64,000 nt of DNA from Oasisia sp. SBJ-2009. Its lineage: Eukaryota > Annelida > Polychaeta > Sabellida > Siboglinidae. A program made the position numbers and the translations under genes. The stretch is taken from NCBI GenBank assembly GCA_964017155.1, contig OZ024861.1, forward strand, positions 48,953,013 through 49,017,012, given 5' to 3'. Position 1 is the stretch's first letter; each line of letters begins with the position of its first letter. Below are positions 1 through 13,141 of this stretch, piece by piece. The notes beneath the pieces are model-generated. The model made no database searches, was not told where the DNA came from, and was given only the letters and a program-made list of their open reading frames with translations.

Positions 1-1330
1 AGAGAGAGAGGAGAGAGGAGAGAGACGAGAGAGAGAGCAGAGAGAAGAGAGAGGAGAGAGGAGAGAGGAGAGAGGAGAGAGGAGAGAGGAGAGAGGAGAG
101 AGGAGAGAGGAGAGAGGAGAGAGGAGAGAGGAGAGAGGAGAGAGGAGAGAGGAGAGAGGAGAGAGGAGAGAGGAGAGAGGAGAGAGGAGAGAGGAGAGAG
201 GAGAGAGAAGAGACAGAGAGGAGAGAGAGAGAGAGGAGAGAGGAGAGGGGAGAGGGGAGAGGGGAGAGGGGAGAGGGGAGAGGGGAGAGAGGAGAGGGGA
301 GAGAGAGAGAGGAGAGGGGAGAGGGGAGAGGGGAGAGGGGAGAGGGGAGAGGGGAGAGGGGAGAGGGGAGAGGGGAGAGGGGAGAGGGGAGAGGGGAGAG
401 GGGAGAGGGGAGAGGGGAGAGGGGAGAGGGGAGAGGGGAGAGGAGACAGAGAGGAGAGGGGAGAGGGGAGAGGGGAGAGGGGAGAGGGGAGAGGGGAGAG
501 GGGAGAGGGGAGAGGGGAGAGGGGAGAGGGGAGAGGGGAGAGGGGAGAGGGGAGAGGGGAGAGGGGAGAGGGGAGAGGGGAGAGGGGAGAGGGGAGAGGG
601 GAGAGGGGAGAGGGGAGAGGGGAGAGGGGAGAGGGGAGAGGGGAGAGGGGAGAGGGGAGAGGGGAGAGAAGAGACAGAGAGGGGAGAGGGGAGAGGGGAG
701 AGGGGAGAGGGGATAGGGGAGAGAGGAGAGAGGAGAGAGAGAGGGGAGAGGGGAGAGGGGAGAGGGGAGAGGGGAGAGGGGAGAGGGGAGAGGGGAGAGG
801 GGAGAGGGGAGAGGGGAGAGAGGAGAGAGGAGAGAGGAGAGAGGAGAGAGGAGAGAGGAGAGAGGAGAGACAGAGAGGAGAGAGAGAGGGGAGAGGGGAG
901 AGGGGAGAGGGGAGAGGGGAGAGGGGAGAGGGAGAGGGGAGAGGGGAGAGGGGAGAGGGGAGAGGAGAGACAGAGAGACAGAGAGGAGAGACAGAGAGGA
1001 GAGGGGAGAGGGGAGAGAGGAGAGAGGAGAGAGGAGAGAGGAGAGAGGAGAGAGGAGAGAGGAGAGAGGAGAGAGGAGAGAGGAGAGAGGAGAGACAGAG
1101 AGGAGAGAGAGAGAGAGAGAGAGAGAGGGGAGAGGGGAGAGGGGAGAGGAGAGAGGAGAGACAGAGAGACAGAGAGGAGAGAGAGAGAGAGGAGAGGGGA
1201 GAGGGGAGAGGGGAGAGGGGAGAGGGGAGAGGGGAGAGGGGAGAGGGGAGAGGGGAGAGGGGAGAGGGGAGAGGGGAGAGGGGAGAGGGGAGAGAGGAGA
1301 GAGGAGAGAGGAGAGAGGAGAGAGAGAGAA
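1..1330. repeat. Purine-only (GAGAG/GGGGA)n tract
   Basis: About 1.33 kb is almost purely A and G on the plus strand, alternating between blocks of GAGAGAG, GAGAGGG and AGGGGAG units, with rare C bases inside ACAGAGAG interruptions. It sits in or next to the intron after TUBGCP2 exon 20. A homopurine-homopyrimidine mirror tract of this length can form triplex DNA and is a frequent assembly breakpoint. No gene is visible in it. Confidence 0.97.
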
Positions 1331-1429
1331 GCATACAGGTGATACAGAAGTTTACTATTAATGTTATCATTTATTATTCCAGTGCTTGGGCTACAGATAA
1401 CGCACTCAGTGGAGCTACACAAAGGATAT

Positions 1430-4400
1430 GATCCATCGTCTTTCTGAGTTCGTCTTCAGCCATGTCCATGAACTGGACGACAAAGTCGCCTTGGTCCAGG
1501 AGGAAGTAGTGTTTGATTGACCTGGCAACAACAACATGGAAGTTAGTGACCAGTCCAGGACTCTTTCCCAGATGTTGGATGACCAGTCACACATCAGTAT
1601 GGACGTATTCACAAAAACATGCATTCAACCAAAAAGTTCACAGTTATGGTCTCAGCTCTTAGTTCACAGTCATCATGAACTCTATACATTTTTTGAACTA
1701 AGACAAATTACGTTCACATAATTAAGGTAAACTTAAAGTAATATTAAAGTAAAATTTATTTAAAACTACAGTAAAATGAAAGTAAAATTACAATAAATTA
1801 AGGTAATTTTTATGTAAAATAGTACAGTGTAAAATTTATGCAAATTAAAGTGTCATTCCCATGATTTTAACCAATGCCCATATTTGGTCATGTGTCATAA
1901 TGTGACGATTCACACACAAAACTACTGAGCAATAACTACAAAATGTCCTGATTGAGCCTCTTATCCAGACATTATTTGTTACCAGTCTCAAACTAATAGT
2001 GTGTCTTTTAGCATGCAATTGGCACATATGATATCAACCACAGCCATTATTGGGCAGTTTGCTTTTATCAATGACAAACCAGTGCACTTGAGCCATGCAG
2101 TTAACTAATACCGATTGATTATATTTGTGTCATTGCCTGTTGTACTAATGTTAATCATTATGTGGGCCATATGACTTGGAATTGTTGATTTATCACATGA
2201 GCAGCCGTCCCTGTAAATTCCACAAATTTATTTCAATTGTAATTTTAAGCTGGGTTCATCTGACTGCGAGTCTGATGCTTTATTCACTGCACTGTGTAGT
2301 GTATAGGTAAAGGAAACAATTATATCAGTCGTGTTACTTTGTTACCTATTTCTATCCTAGTACATCACCTCTGAATATCACATCATAAATTAACTTACAT
2401 ATACTACTCAAAATGTGCTAAGGATCATACCATGTTTGTAACGGAACAATCTTCATATGGCAGCCATCCAGAGACTCATTGGAAGCATGAGACGCCGTTG
2501 CCAGGCTGTGATTGCATCACGTGGGTCACACACAAGCTACTGACAGTTGTCGCTGCTGGTAATTTAACTGTTTGGGACATTTTCATGACTTGTAGTAACA
2601 TTCTGAAACCTCCATTTTTGGGGTCTGCTTCTTTGACGACAGAATGCGTGTTACCTATTGTTCACATTTGGTATACAGCAATGAAATTCAGTAAATAAAT
2701 ATGTCCTCGAATACATGCCAATTTTAGTTTTTGTGTGATACCCATGCCGAAAAATATAATACTGCCCTAAATAGTGATCCCTAGCAAATTTTGAGTAGTA
2801 TATAATATATATGAACACTGTTAAACCATACCTGAACCGTGCCCGGAGTTCCTTCTCCTCCATAAGTAAATCAAGCAGAAGTCGACTGGCAAAGTTGTAG
2901 GCCTTCTCGATCTGATCGTAATACTGCCTCTCCTTGATGGAGTACACAATCTCTTCAGCGCACGGACATTTCACATCACATCCTAGGAGATACCAACAAA
3001 CAAAGCTTCTGAAAATCTCACACGTTTCTGCCAAGATCATTGGTTTACCTACACCAATGCTCTCCGAAATAATCGACCATGCAATCTGACATGCAAAGTT
3101 CGTTCTGTCGCTACTGAGTCTGATCACCCGCTCTCTACGTTCTTCCATGTACTTCTGTCTCAAAGGAGATACCGTTGTATAAAATGTAAAACATCTCGCT
3201 ATAGCAGGAGATTTGTGCCTCTGGCCATTAGAATGTTAAATGCTAAATGAGTCATATTGCTGTCAATCGGTTGAATTGTTCTTGTAGTGGATACATCTGG
3301 AAATTCACTTGCATTTTGTTGTGACCATCCCATATATTTTAGATGTGATCATGAGTTGTACAATGCATATCCTTTTTAAGGACAATAAAGTGAAATTGAT
3401 TGATTGAACATACCACCATCAGTCGAGATTTCTTGTGTCCAGCATGGATTTGTTACCAACTAACAAGCTACTCATTTTCTCAACCAACATTTTAACCATA
3501 GTTAAACCTTGATAAAATATTCTGTTAATCAGAATATTCGAGCCAATCAAGTGTTTCAGTCAACATTTCTACCAGCATATGATCTTTCAAACATATACAG
3601 TTACATATTAGTCAGCTCCACTGGCACCAGATGGTTTGATTTAATGAGCCATAACTAAATCATGCTCTCTGGTTTAGAGGAAATGTTTAGTCATGACAAC
3701 TGATACAAGTTCACCATACTTACAGCCTGTTGTTATTCAAGTTCCTTCACAAATGTTATAAATAAAAAATTACTTGAAGCCTACTTGTGTCGAAAGACAA
3801 CTGAATATTATGAACCACAACAAATGTTCTCTGTATTTACCACATTCGCGGACAACATTGAGGTATTTGCCCGTATTCAGGATCTTGTCAGCCATTCTCT
3901 CTAGGAAAACAGGTATCTGCTCCCGACAGATAGTGTAGTGAAGTTCCCAGTAAGTGGCAACAGTTAAGGTAAACCACGAAGACATTCTGGATTATACAAT
4001 CATTATAAAAGTTATGTTAATGGTTAACAATATCACTAGATATTAATGCAGTTATCATTACAATAACATGGTAACGTTTTGTGTTTGTTTTGTGTAAATA
4101 GTTATGACTGTTATGTAGCAAGATAAAAAGCTTAACTAAATGTGTGTGCATATGAATATGATTCTGAAACTAATAGCTTGAACCACTAGCCTCAAACTTT
4201 CAAGGATTAATCTACAATAACTCAGAGGAAATGTGACATTTTATTTCTTTAATTCTCCACTTTTTCTTACCATTTTACCACATGTTAGATCGAGATCAAT
4301 TGAGTGTTCATGGCAGTATTTTTTGCGACTGTGCCAAGTACCACTAATCAGTTGGGAGCATTTAACATAACATATTGAAAAACCATAACAAACGCCACTT

Positions 4401-7400
4401 ATTATTATACGTGCCAATACACCATCAATTGTGTTTGCGGAGCATGTGTATCTTTGCTAGTACAGGCAACTGTGAATGTCTGTGACCGGCAGTGTCACTG
4501 AATGCCTGACAGAGTCTACCGCGCTGTTTGTGGCCCACAAAGGATATGCATCGTTGTAATCTTCCTGCAGTTTCTCTTTCTGAAACGACTCGTTCTCTTC
4601 AATGAGGAACTGAAACAAACAAACAAACAATAACTTGAGTGTTTTATCGTACCGCTGCCTAGATTAATTATAACAGCAGAGTGAATAAAGGGGATTAACT
4701 TGGGGGATAACTTATGCTGTACTGGCCTACTCTCTGTAAGAGAACTATAAACAAACACTTTATATCAAACTTGCCAGGAGCAATCTTTATTTTATAATTG
4801 AAATAATAAATGTAATAAACCAACGGTAAACTATAATTCAAATAAAAGTACAAATCACGCACCACATGGCTACGCAAAAACTGTTTCCCTGAACCAACGT
4901 GTTCACTCTCACAATCTCAATCTCTCCAATCTCCCCGTGTCTTTCCCTCCCTTCGTATTTATACTTTCCCCAATGGTGGGAAACCTTCTGTCACGTGATC
5001 AGCTAAGCCCTCTCGTGGGCATCCCATCAACTTGGAGAGCCCTGCCACGCCCTCTGGTGGGCATCTCCTCACCTTGGCGCCCTACCATAGTTTTATTTCA
5101 CAACAGATCAGTCTCTCATTAGCAAGGATAAAGCCTATTGTATGATTTAACTTACTTGGGAGCAAACATTTGTCGATGATCATCGACAAATTTTTGCTCC
5201 AAAGAAAGTCAAATCATACAATAAACCATTCTTGAGCCATGAACAATATATTCAAAAAGGATAACGCCCACTGCAGGTAATAAACAAACAAGTATATCCA
5301 ACATATCCTTTAATATGACTGTTGTCTCGCAATACAGGACGTGAGGAGCGGTGGTCGCGCGGTAGACGTCGGACTGTTAATCGAAGGGACGGTGGTTCAA
5401 TCCCACCTACCCGGTACCGCCATTTGAAACTTAGGCAATTTCATTCACCTCACATTGCCTGTGTTTTTCGGAAGAGACCCTAAAAGTCGGTGGTCCCTTC
5501 TATCTGGTGTCTATGCCAGGGGAAGGGAAAGATTCCACACAGGGGGTAAATGTGTAACCTGTAGTGGACTCACTAATCTAGAGAAGGACAACTCTGAAAA
5601 ACCAAGCTCGACAATACTCTAGTCACAAACATGTGGCTAACACAGAGTGGTGATAAGAAGAAGAGATTCTTCCAGACTTCTCTGTTGTTTTAATTTTTTT
5701 ACTGAAGGAGAACGAATTAATTGCTACATAGATGATCTCAACCCAACCTTGAAAATATATGACATCAACCTGCCAAGGCCCTATCAGGTATCAACTGTTA
5801 AATCAGTTAAAAAGTTGTTTAGTCATTAAACTAGCAACAATAGACATTTAACGACATTTATAACAACACAACAAATGCTCTCTGAATCATTAAAACTCTA
5901 TTATAAAACAGGTTATAACTGTTTCCACTGTGGGAAACTGTGACAAGTCAATGTTGAACTAACAAGCAGGAAACAAAGACACGAAATGACACAAAGGACC
6001 CGTGGAAATGTCATAGACAAAGACGACATATTCTTTTTAGTCATTCTCAAACCATGTTTGACTCACCTCTGAGTATGGGTCCTGGATGATTCCTTTGTAG
6101 ATCCATTTCTCCAAAATCTCAAAATATGGGACACATGCCTACACAAAGAACACACATACTGCAAAGCTATAATCTACTATCCCATTGGATGGCAGAATGG
6201 TTCATTATCATTTCTTGAGCACACAAGCATTCTTAGAAAGTAGACATGTTTAAAAGTATCCAAATTTCATTGTTTACTTGCTAAACCTGTGTAACTTATA
6301 TCTGAATATTCTAACATACTGACTACACAAATGGGCTTAGATGAACATGTTTAAAACATGTAATTTGACAAATATCACCCATGTCAACCTAGCATGGCTA
6401 GTTAAGTATGCATTATCAACATGGTGGGTCATAATATTCAAATTCAATAGATAACAACCAGATTACGTAAAAACAAACTTGGTTAAACAAATCTAAATAA
6501 ATGTACTTTATACTATGACTTCACATTATAATAATACCCAACCTTTTGAGCTTTTTAAGAGCATTTCATTTTAGAAGTACGTATGCAAGTAAACAATTTT
6601 GTTATATACTTATCACTTATAAGTTTTATATTAACGTTACAAAATAATCACACATTTAATAGACATTAAATAAGATATTTGATTATTATCAATCACTAAC
6701 ACAAATATCAGTAAGTTGTGCACCATAAAAATCAGATATGGTTGACGTACCGCTTGTGTAAGGTAAAGACACAGCTCTTGACCCTCCGCATCTCTGAAAC
6801 CAAAACACTTCTCTAACTACTGCTAATAATAATTATGTAACAGCTATTGCGCCAACACCTTAGAACCCAGGCTCATAGGGGCATTAATATTACTTAAACT
6901 ACCTACATTAGCACATCGAAGATTAAGAGGAGACATGATAGAAGTCTATAAAATAATACACAACATTTATGACCACGAATCTGTACCAAATCTGTTGACA
7001 AACAATGAAATATCACAAAGAACAGGAAACAGAGGACGTTCTCTAAAATTATTCACACAAAGAGCTAAACAAAACCTACGAAAAAATGTATTTCCAATTC
7101 TAATTACCGAACCATGGAATAGTCTCCTTGATACAGTGGTAACAGCTAAATCTCTAGAATCATTCAAAACATGACTAGACAAATTCTGGTATAACTAGGA
7201 TATTATGTATGACTTTGAAACACCGTTAAAAAATACTACCAGGTAATAACAGAACCTGGACATGCGATATTGTATTAATAGATTATGAAAACGAAGACCT
7301 GATCACAGAGGAACACAGACTCGTATGATCAGAACTGTCCTAAGGTATCCTAAGGTAATACAAATGGTTAATCGATCTCAGAGTCAATAAACAATTCCAG

Positions 7401-10400
7401 TTGTCATCGGATTGATTGATACGCCAGGGAGCTATGGTGGATGTCATCATATCCCACTTAAAAACATATATTGTACAACTTAAATGTCTTTCAAATATCC
7501 GGTTATATGAAACATTTGTCAAGTAATTTTTTTATTTGTCGAGATTTAAATATTTTATAGTGTTTAGGCAAAAAAGTAAGCAAGTGTTTCGTTAATTTAG
7601 GTCAAATATAAAACTTTACATTTGACAGAGTATTTGTAATGGTACTAGATGTTATCACTTTAGGAAATAAGGAAACACATTGGATCTACAAACCCGATGA
7701 AGCTCGATGTCTTCTCGTGCAAGAGACTGAGTACAGCGCCACCTATGCAGGCACCCTGGAACCAAAGTAGTCCTTAGTCAGTTTCCTTCATGTAAATGTA
7801 AGTAGAAATATAAATTACTGAAATTTGACTTATATGAATGCTTTTTGGGCTACACCAACATCAACAGACACTGCAATGATATTTGAGGGGATTTATACAA
7901 AGTACATAACATTTTGTTTTTAAAAAATCCCGATTTTTATTTTGTGTAGTGTCAAATAGTCATGTTTGGATACAGTGGTACATTTGGTATATTGTTAGTT
8001 GTCCAACCTACCCGATTTATTGAGTTGGCAACTGACGTTAGAATCTCCATCGTTCTTGCCGTGGGTTGTATGTAAAACCAGAACTTCTGCAAGGAAAGCT
8101 GGCCCTGAAAATGACAACAAGAGCAACATTACAAACTCTAATTGCTGCGACATAATCCATGACATTATAATTACAATCACATCATGTATGACTGTAACTG
8201 GTCCAAACGCATAGATTGATAAAAAATATATTCAGGAATGTCATTTTTGTGCACATACTCTTTAGATATACAACTCGATACTGGCATGACACGATTGTAG
8301 ATCTTTGAACCAGAGGGCTGGGCCAGGGGTATGCCCAGCCGTCATGGTCAAGGATCCCTGCAATCGTGACTGGAGGCTGTGGCAGAAACTATAAGAATAT
8401 ATATTTAAGCATCCCTGCAATCGTGACTGGAGGCTGTGGCAGAAACTATAAGAATATATATTTAAGCATATTATTAGGAAATGTACATATACTATAAATC
8501 CTGTATTACTAGCCACACCCCTAATTAAAGCCGCACTCCGACTTTTGACCTAAATCCCGAATTTCTTCCGCGCTGTTTGATATCGGCAAAACCGGTATTT
8601 AAAGCCGCACCCCAACTTTGAGCCAAGACCATTAACTGCGTGCGACATACCGCCGTAGCGCAGGCAATTAAAAAAACAAATGTCATAACTTTGCTAATAA
8701 TGATCATAAATGAATAACTGAAAGACTCATTATTGTAATGCATTTATAATTACGACTAATTAATTATGTATTTTAATCAGAATATTACTACGTGAATTTG
8801 GACACAAATGGGGACAAAAATAAAGAGAATTTCATCATGCTATCAGAACATAATTGGGTGGCAGAATGTCCATACATCGAAAGAATAAAATGTAGCCACA
8901 TATTTAAGCTATTCAATGGTGCTAAAATTATTAAAATTTCTTAAGAAGGTTTGGTTTTATAGGATTTTATGTAGAACCATGCATAATGCCGGCGCCTATA
9001 AAATGCATATGTGAGAAGATAGTCGGACATATCAACAACTCTACAAGATCATGTTACGTGATTAACTGACCTGTCGAAACTGATGCTCCAACTGCGCCAC
9101 CAGCACCAGGTAATCCTGCAAACACGGTGGCGAAAGATTCAACGACTTTGTCATACACACACAGAGACAGACAAGGTTGTAACCGAAGGAACATCTCAAT
9201 AACCTTACTGCAAAATAAACTGGTTGTCATATTTGCATTTTCACATATCTGTACACTTCTCAGTTCAATTTAATTCACTTTATTGTCCTAAGAAGGATAT
9301 TGATCATACAACTCATGAGTATATTTAAAATATGTAGAAATGAAATGCAAAATGCAGTTTTGTTTATCATTTGTATTATGGATGACATGGGTCAGCAATG
9401 TCTCCATTTGCCACTAATCCACATTGTCCATTATTCCAGACAGTGCTTATTTTAAAACTATTTGTAGGCATATTTCTTGATCTTACTGAGAGATAATCTA
9501 GAAGTGTTTCGATTACAGTTCCCTGCATTTTCAAAATCACCACAAATGTTGCCAACGATTTCCTTTGGTGGCTGACGAGGCATATCCAAGGCTGAATGTT
9601 TTTTTGTTAATTCACTGCGGTATTTTAACAAATGCATCATGAAAACTGAAATATTATACATTAGTATGTGTAGAGAATAAGAGGAATGTGTGATTTTATT
9701 ACTGGTAACTAATGGTGTAATGATTCTGGGTTTGGAATGATGTAGAACAGTGATATTTGGGACTCACAATATCAGTTGCAGAATGCAAACCCTTAACATG
9801 ACAATAGTACTGTGCTTAATGAGTTTATACTAACAACTTCACAAACCTTAATGAGAGTTCTCATGGCCGAGCTCAGTGCTTGATTCACCAGTCCGTATTC
9901 AAAAGCCGATTTCTCTATTGAATAAAAACAGATTTAATAGCTGCACATTCTTTGTAGGAAATGTGAAAACTGTGGTGCCATTTCTATTTAGCATTATACT
10001 TAGGAAGTGCTGAAGAAATAAAGATTACTAATAATTTTTACATATTTGTTATATTGTAAACTGAATGGATATTTTCAGTGATCATTATGTGATGCAATCT
10101 GTCCTTCAAACTTCATAGAAATAAAACAACTGGTAAGCCAGAGGCCATTACTTAAAGGATGTGAGTGAATATACGTACGAATGGATGGACTTTGACACTC
10201 AGGATGAGATACAGTTACAATGGCCCAAAGTTAACATATTAATATAAAGATTCTTTCAGTGAATGGTTCTATTATACACATACATTTATTATGTTACTGA
10301 GAAAATGTGTCACATACCTTCTATAAATCTCACCACAATGGAGTAGTTTGAACACAGAGGCAAAATTCTCTTGACGAGTTCCTTCAGAGTCACCTCTGGA

Positions 10401-12609
10401 AAGACACAAGTACACACTGTACAATGACACGTTGCCATCACGCAATAAACAGAGGTATTTCATTAACACTTTCTAACAATGAGTTATAAAACTTTGACTT
10501 AGAAAATAAATTCCATATATAAAGCATTCTTGAGATACACGGCATGTGGGGAGCGGTGGTCGCGTGGTAGAGCGCCGGACTGTCAATTGAGTGAACGGTG
10601 GTTCAATCCCACCTGCCGCCGTTTCAAAACTTAGGCAATTTCATTCTCACCACATTTGCCTGTGTCTTTTGGAAGAGACACTACAAGCCGGTGGTCCCTT
10701 CTATCTGGTGTCTATGCCAGGGGAAGTAAAAGATCCCACACAAGGGGTAAATGTGTAACTTGTAGTGCACTCACTAATTCTTATTAGTGCATGATTCCCC
10801 AGTAAGTGTTTTGCACTACAAAAGATCAGAATCGGAATCTGAATGTTGAAACATCGTCAAATCTTGCACACACCCAATGTTCTCTTTATTAATGAGTATA
10901 ATAAAACGGTGCAGACAAGAATGGAAATTGTTAAGTTGTTCACTTTATGGTTTGTATTCCTAACTTCAGGATGTCATATAGACAGAGTGTACATATAGTC
11001 TATCAAGTAGTATGAATTTTGCCCATAGTGTGGTTGATTTTAATTGATCTATATGTGTGTGCATATGCGTGTGTGCATGTGTGTAAGCATATGTGTATGC
11101 TCGCACAGGTGCATGTTCCTTGACATATGATTGCAGGCTCCCAAAAAAAACCCAACTGTATCCCTTAATTACACCTGTTTAAGATTCCAAACAATCTCCC
11201 TATTGAGTCCTCCAACTGCATCGCCCTATGAAGCTCCTTAAAGTCTCTCACCCTATAAAGCTCCTAATACACCCCCTGAGACCTGTTTTATCTCAGTGGA
11301 AAGGTGAGACCTGCTTATCACCCCCACCCCCAGCCAGAACCCAGAAATTGTCAATTTAAAGAAAAACTCAATAAATGTTTCATAACGATGAATCCAACCT
11401 TACCCAGAGTCTGGTCGACTTGGAAGTGGCGCGGGGCGTAACTGTCCACTAGTGGCTGGGTACGAATGTACTTGCCTTCAATGCCCTGTAGTGACATCAG
11501 CACAGACATTACTCTATGGATAAACAATTATGTCAACAGAATACATGGCAACAATTAACAGAACATTGAACCATAAAAAGGCCAAGTAATGCATATTTGT
11601 TTGCACTAATCAGTCATCGCACAAAGTTATCTTCATTGGAAACTGATTAATAAAAATATCCTATATTTTGTATACCATAACATATTGTGATTATTTTGTA
11701 TACTCTCTACCAACTATTTGTTACGTGACATTGTACAGCAGTGAGTGTTTCAGACTTCACTGCCTGGCAAATTTGATCAGTCCAACATGAATATAAATTT
11801 TATAATGTCACAATTAGTGTTTATTCTTTTGAATCCAACAGCCAGTGACAGAGTGACGGGGTAATAGGTGACAATGTGATGGGGTGACAGCATGACATCA
11901 CTTGGTGACATGAGTGAGGGGTTAAATAATGAAGATGTGTGTTGCTTTACTGGAAAATGCATCACAGAATGTTTTTGTGAAAATTGGGACATTTGGGTAG
12001 CAAGATGGCAGTTAGTAACATTGTTGTTGCTATGGGCCTTAAATGGTTTCTTACTTGTTTTGTCTTATTAATTATGCATACTGTAAGCAGATTTTGAGAA
12101 TAAATATCGTGCTTGTAATTTGTATGTTATTACTCAAATTAAAGTGTTTTTACATTTATTGCTAAATATGTACATAATTTTATTACATAGGCCAAAGGCT
12201 CAACAATACACATAACATAATCAAACACTCGCATTCGAAATTTCTAATGCGCATTCGAATGTGACCTCCAAACATTCGCATTTAAATGAGTTCATAGAAA
12301 TAGGTATAGATATTTGAATAAAGTTATGTATTTGCATTTGAATGCAATGGTATGCATTCGTTAGCAAGCCTAACAGGTGATGATGTGACGAGGTGACAGA
12401 CTAACTTGTCTCTAGCTACACACGTGTTCCACCCACCTCCATGCAGCACAACAAGTCCTCTATGATGGCTATCTCCTGCACCTGCACCGGCAGGGAGCCC
12501 AGCTGGACAACATTCTACAACACAGACTACTGTAGAACATACTCACACACATACAATCATACACACATCCAGTCTTACACACACATAAACAAACACACAC
12601 TCACTCGCT

Positions 12610-12649
<40 letters not shown>

Positions 12650-12713
12650 CACACGCACACAAACATTCACACACACCACATGCACATACCCAAACACACA
12701 CCTAAACACACAC

Positions 12714-12773
<60 letters not shown>

Positions 12774-13078
12774 CACAGGCACATACCCAAACACACACCA
12801 ACACATGCTCACAACGCACACACACACATTGATAGATTATTTTTATTCGTTGGCATCCTCTTGGCTTTTTTACCCTTCAATCTTTCTAGTTGTAACTAGA
12901 CTTTTTCTTTCTCACAATGTGTCCTATAAATTGTGTCTGTCATGTTTTTATTTTTATAATCATCTTTCTTTTGCAGTAGTCTGTCCTAAGGATTTCTTCA
13001 TTGCTTTTCTTTTTCTGTCCATGAAATTCTCATCATTCTTCTTAAAAAACACATTTTGGTTGCTCCGATGGTGTGTGT

Positions 13079-13141
<63 letters not shown>

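Noticed and set aside
9116..9210. Open frame extending TUBGCP2 exon 12 upstream
   Set aside because: The family alignment and phase require the acceptor at 9115; the upstream frame has no GCP2 similarity.
12441..13140. His/Thr-rich and Cys/Val-rich open frames
   Set aside because: Microsatellite translations; the only coding part here is TUBGCP2 exon 8 on the minus strand.
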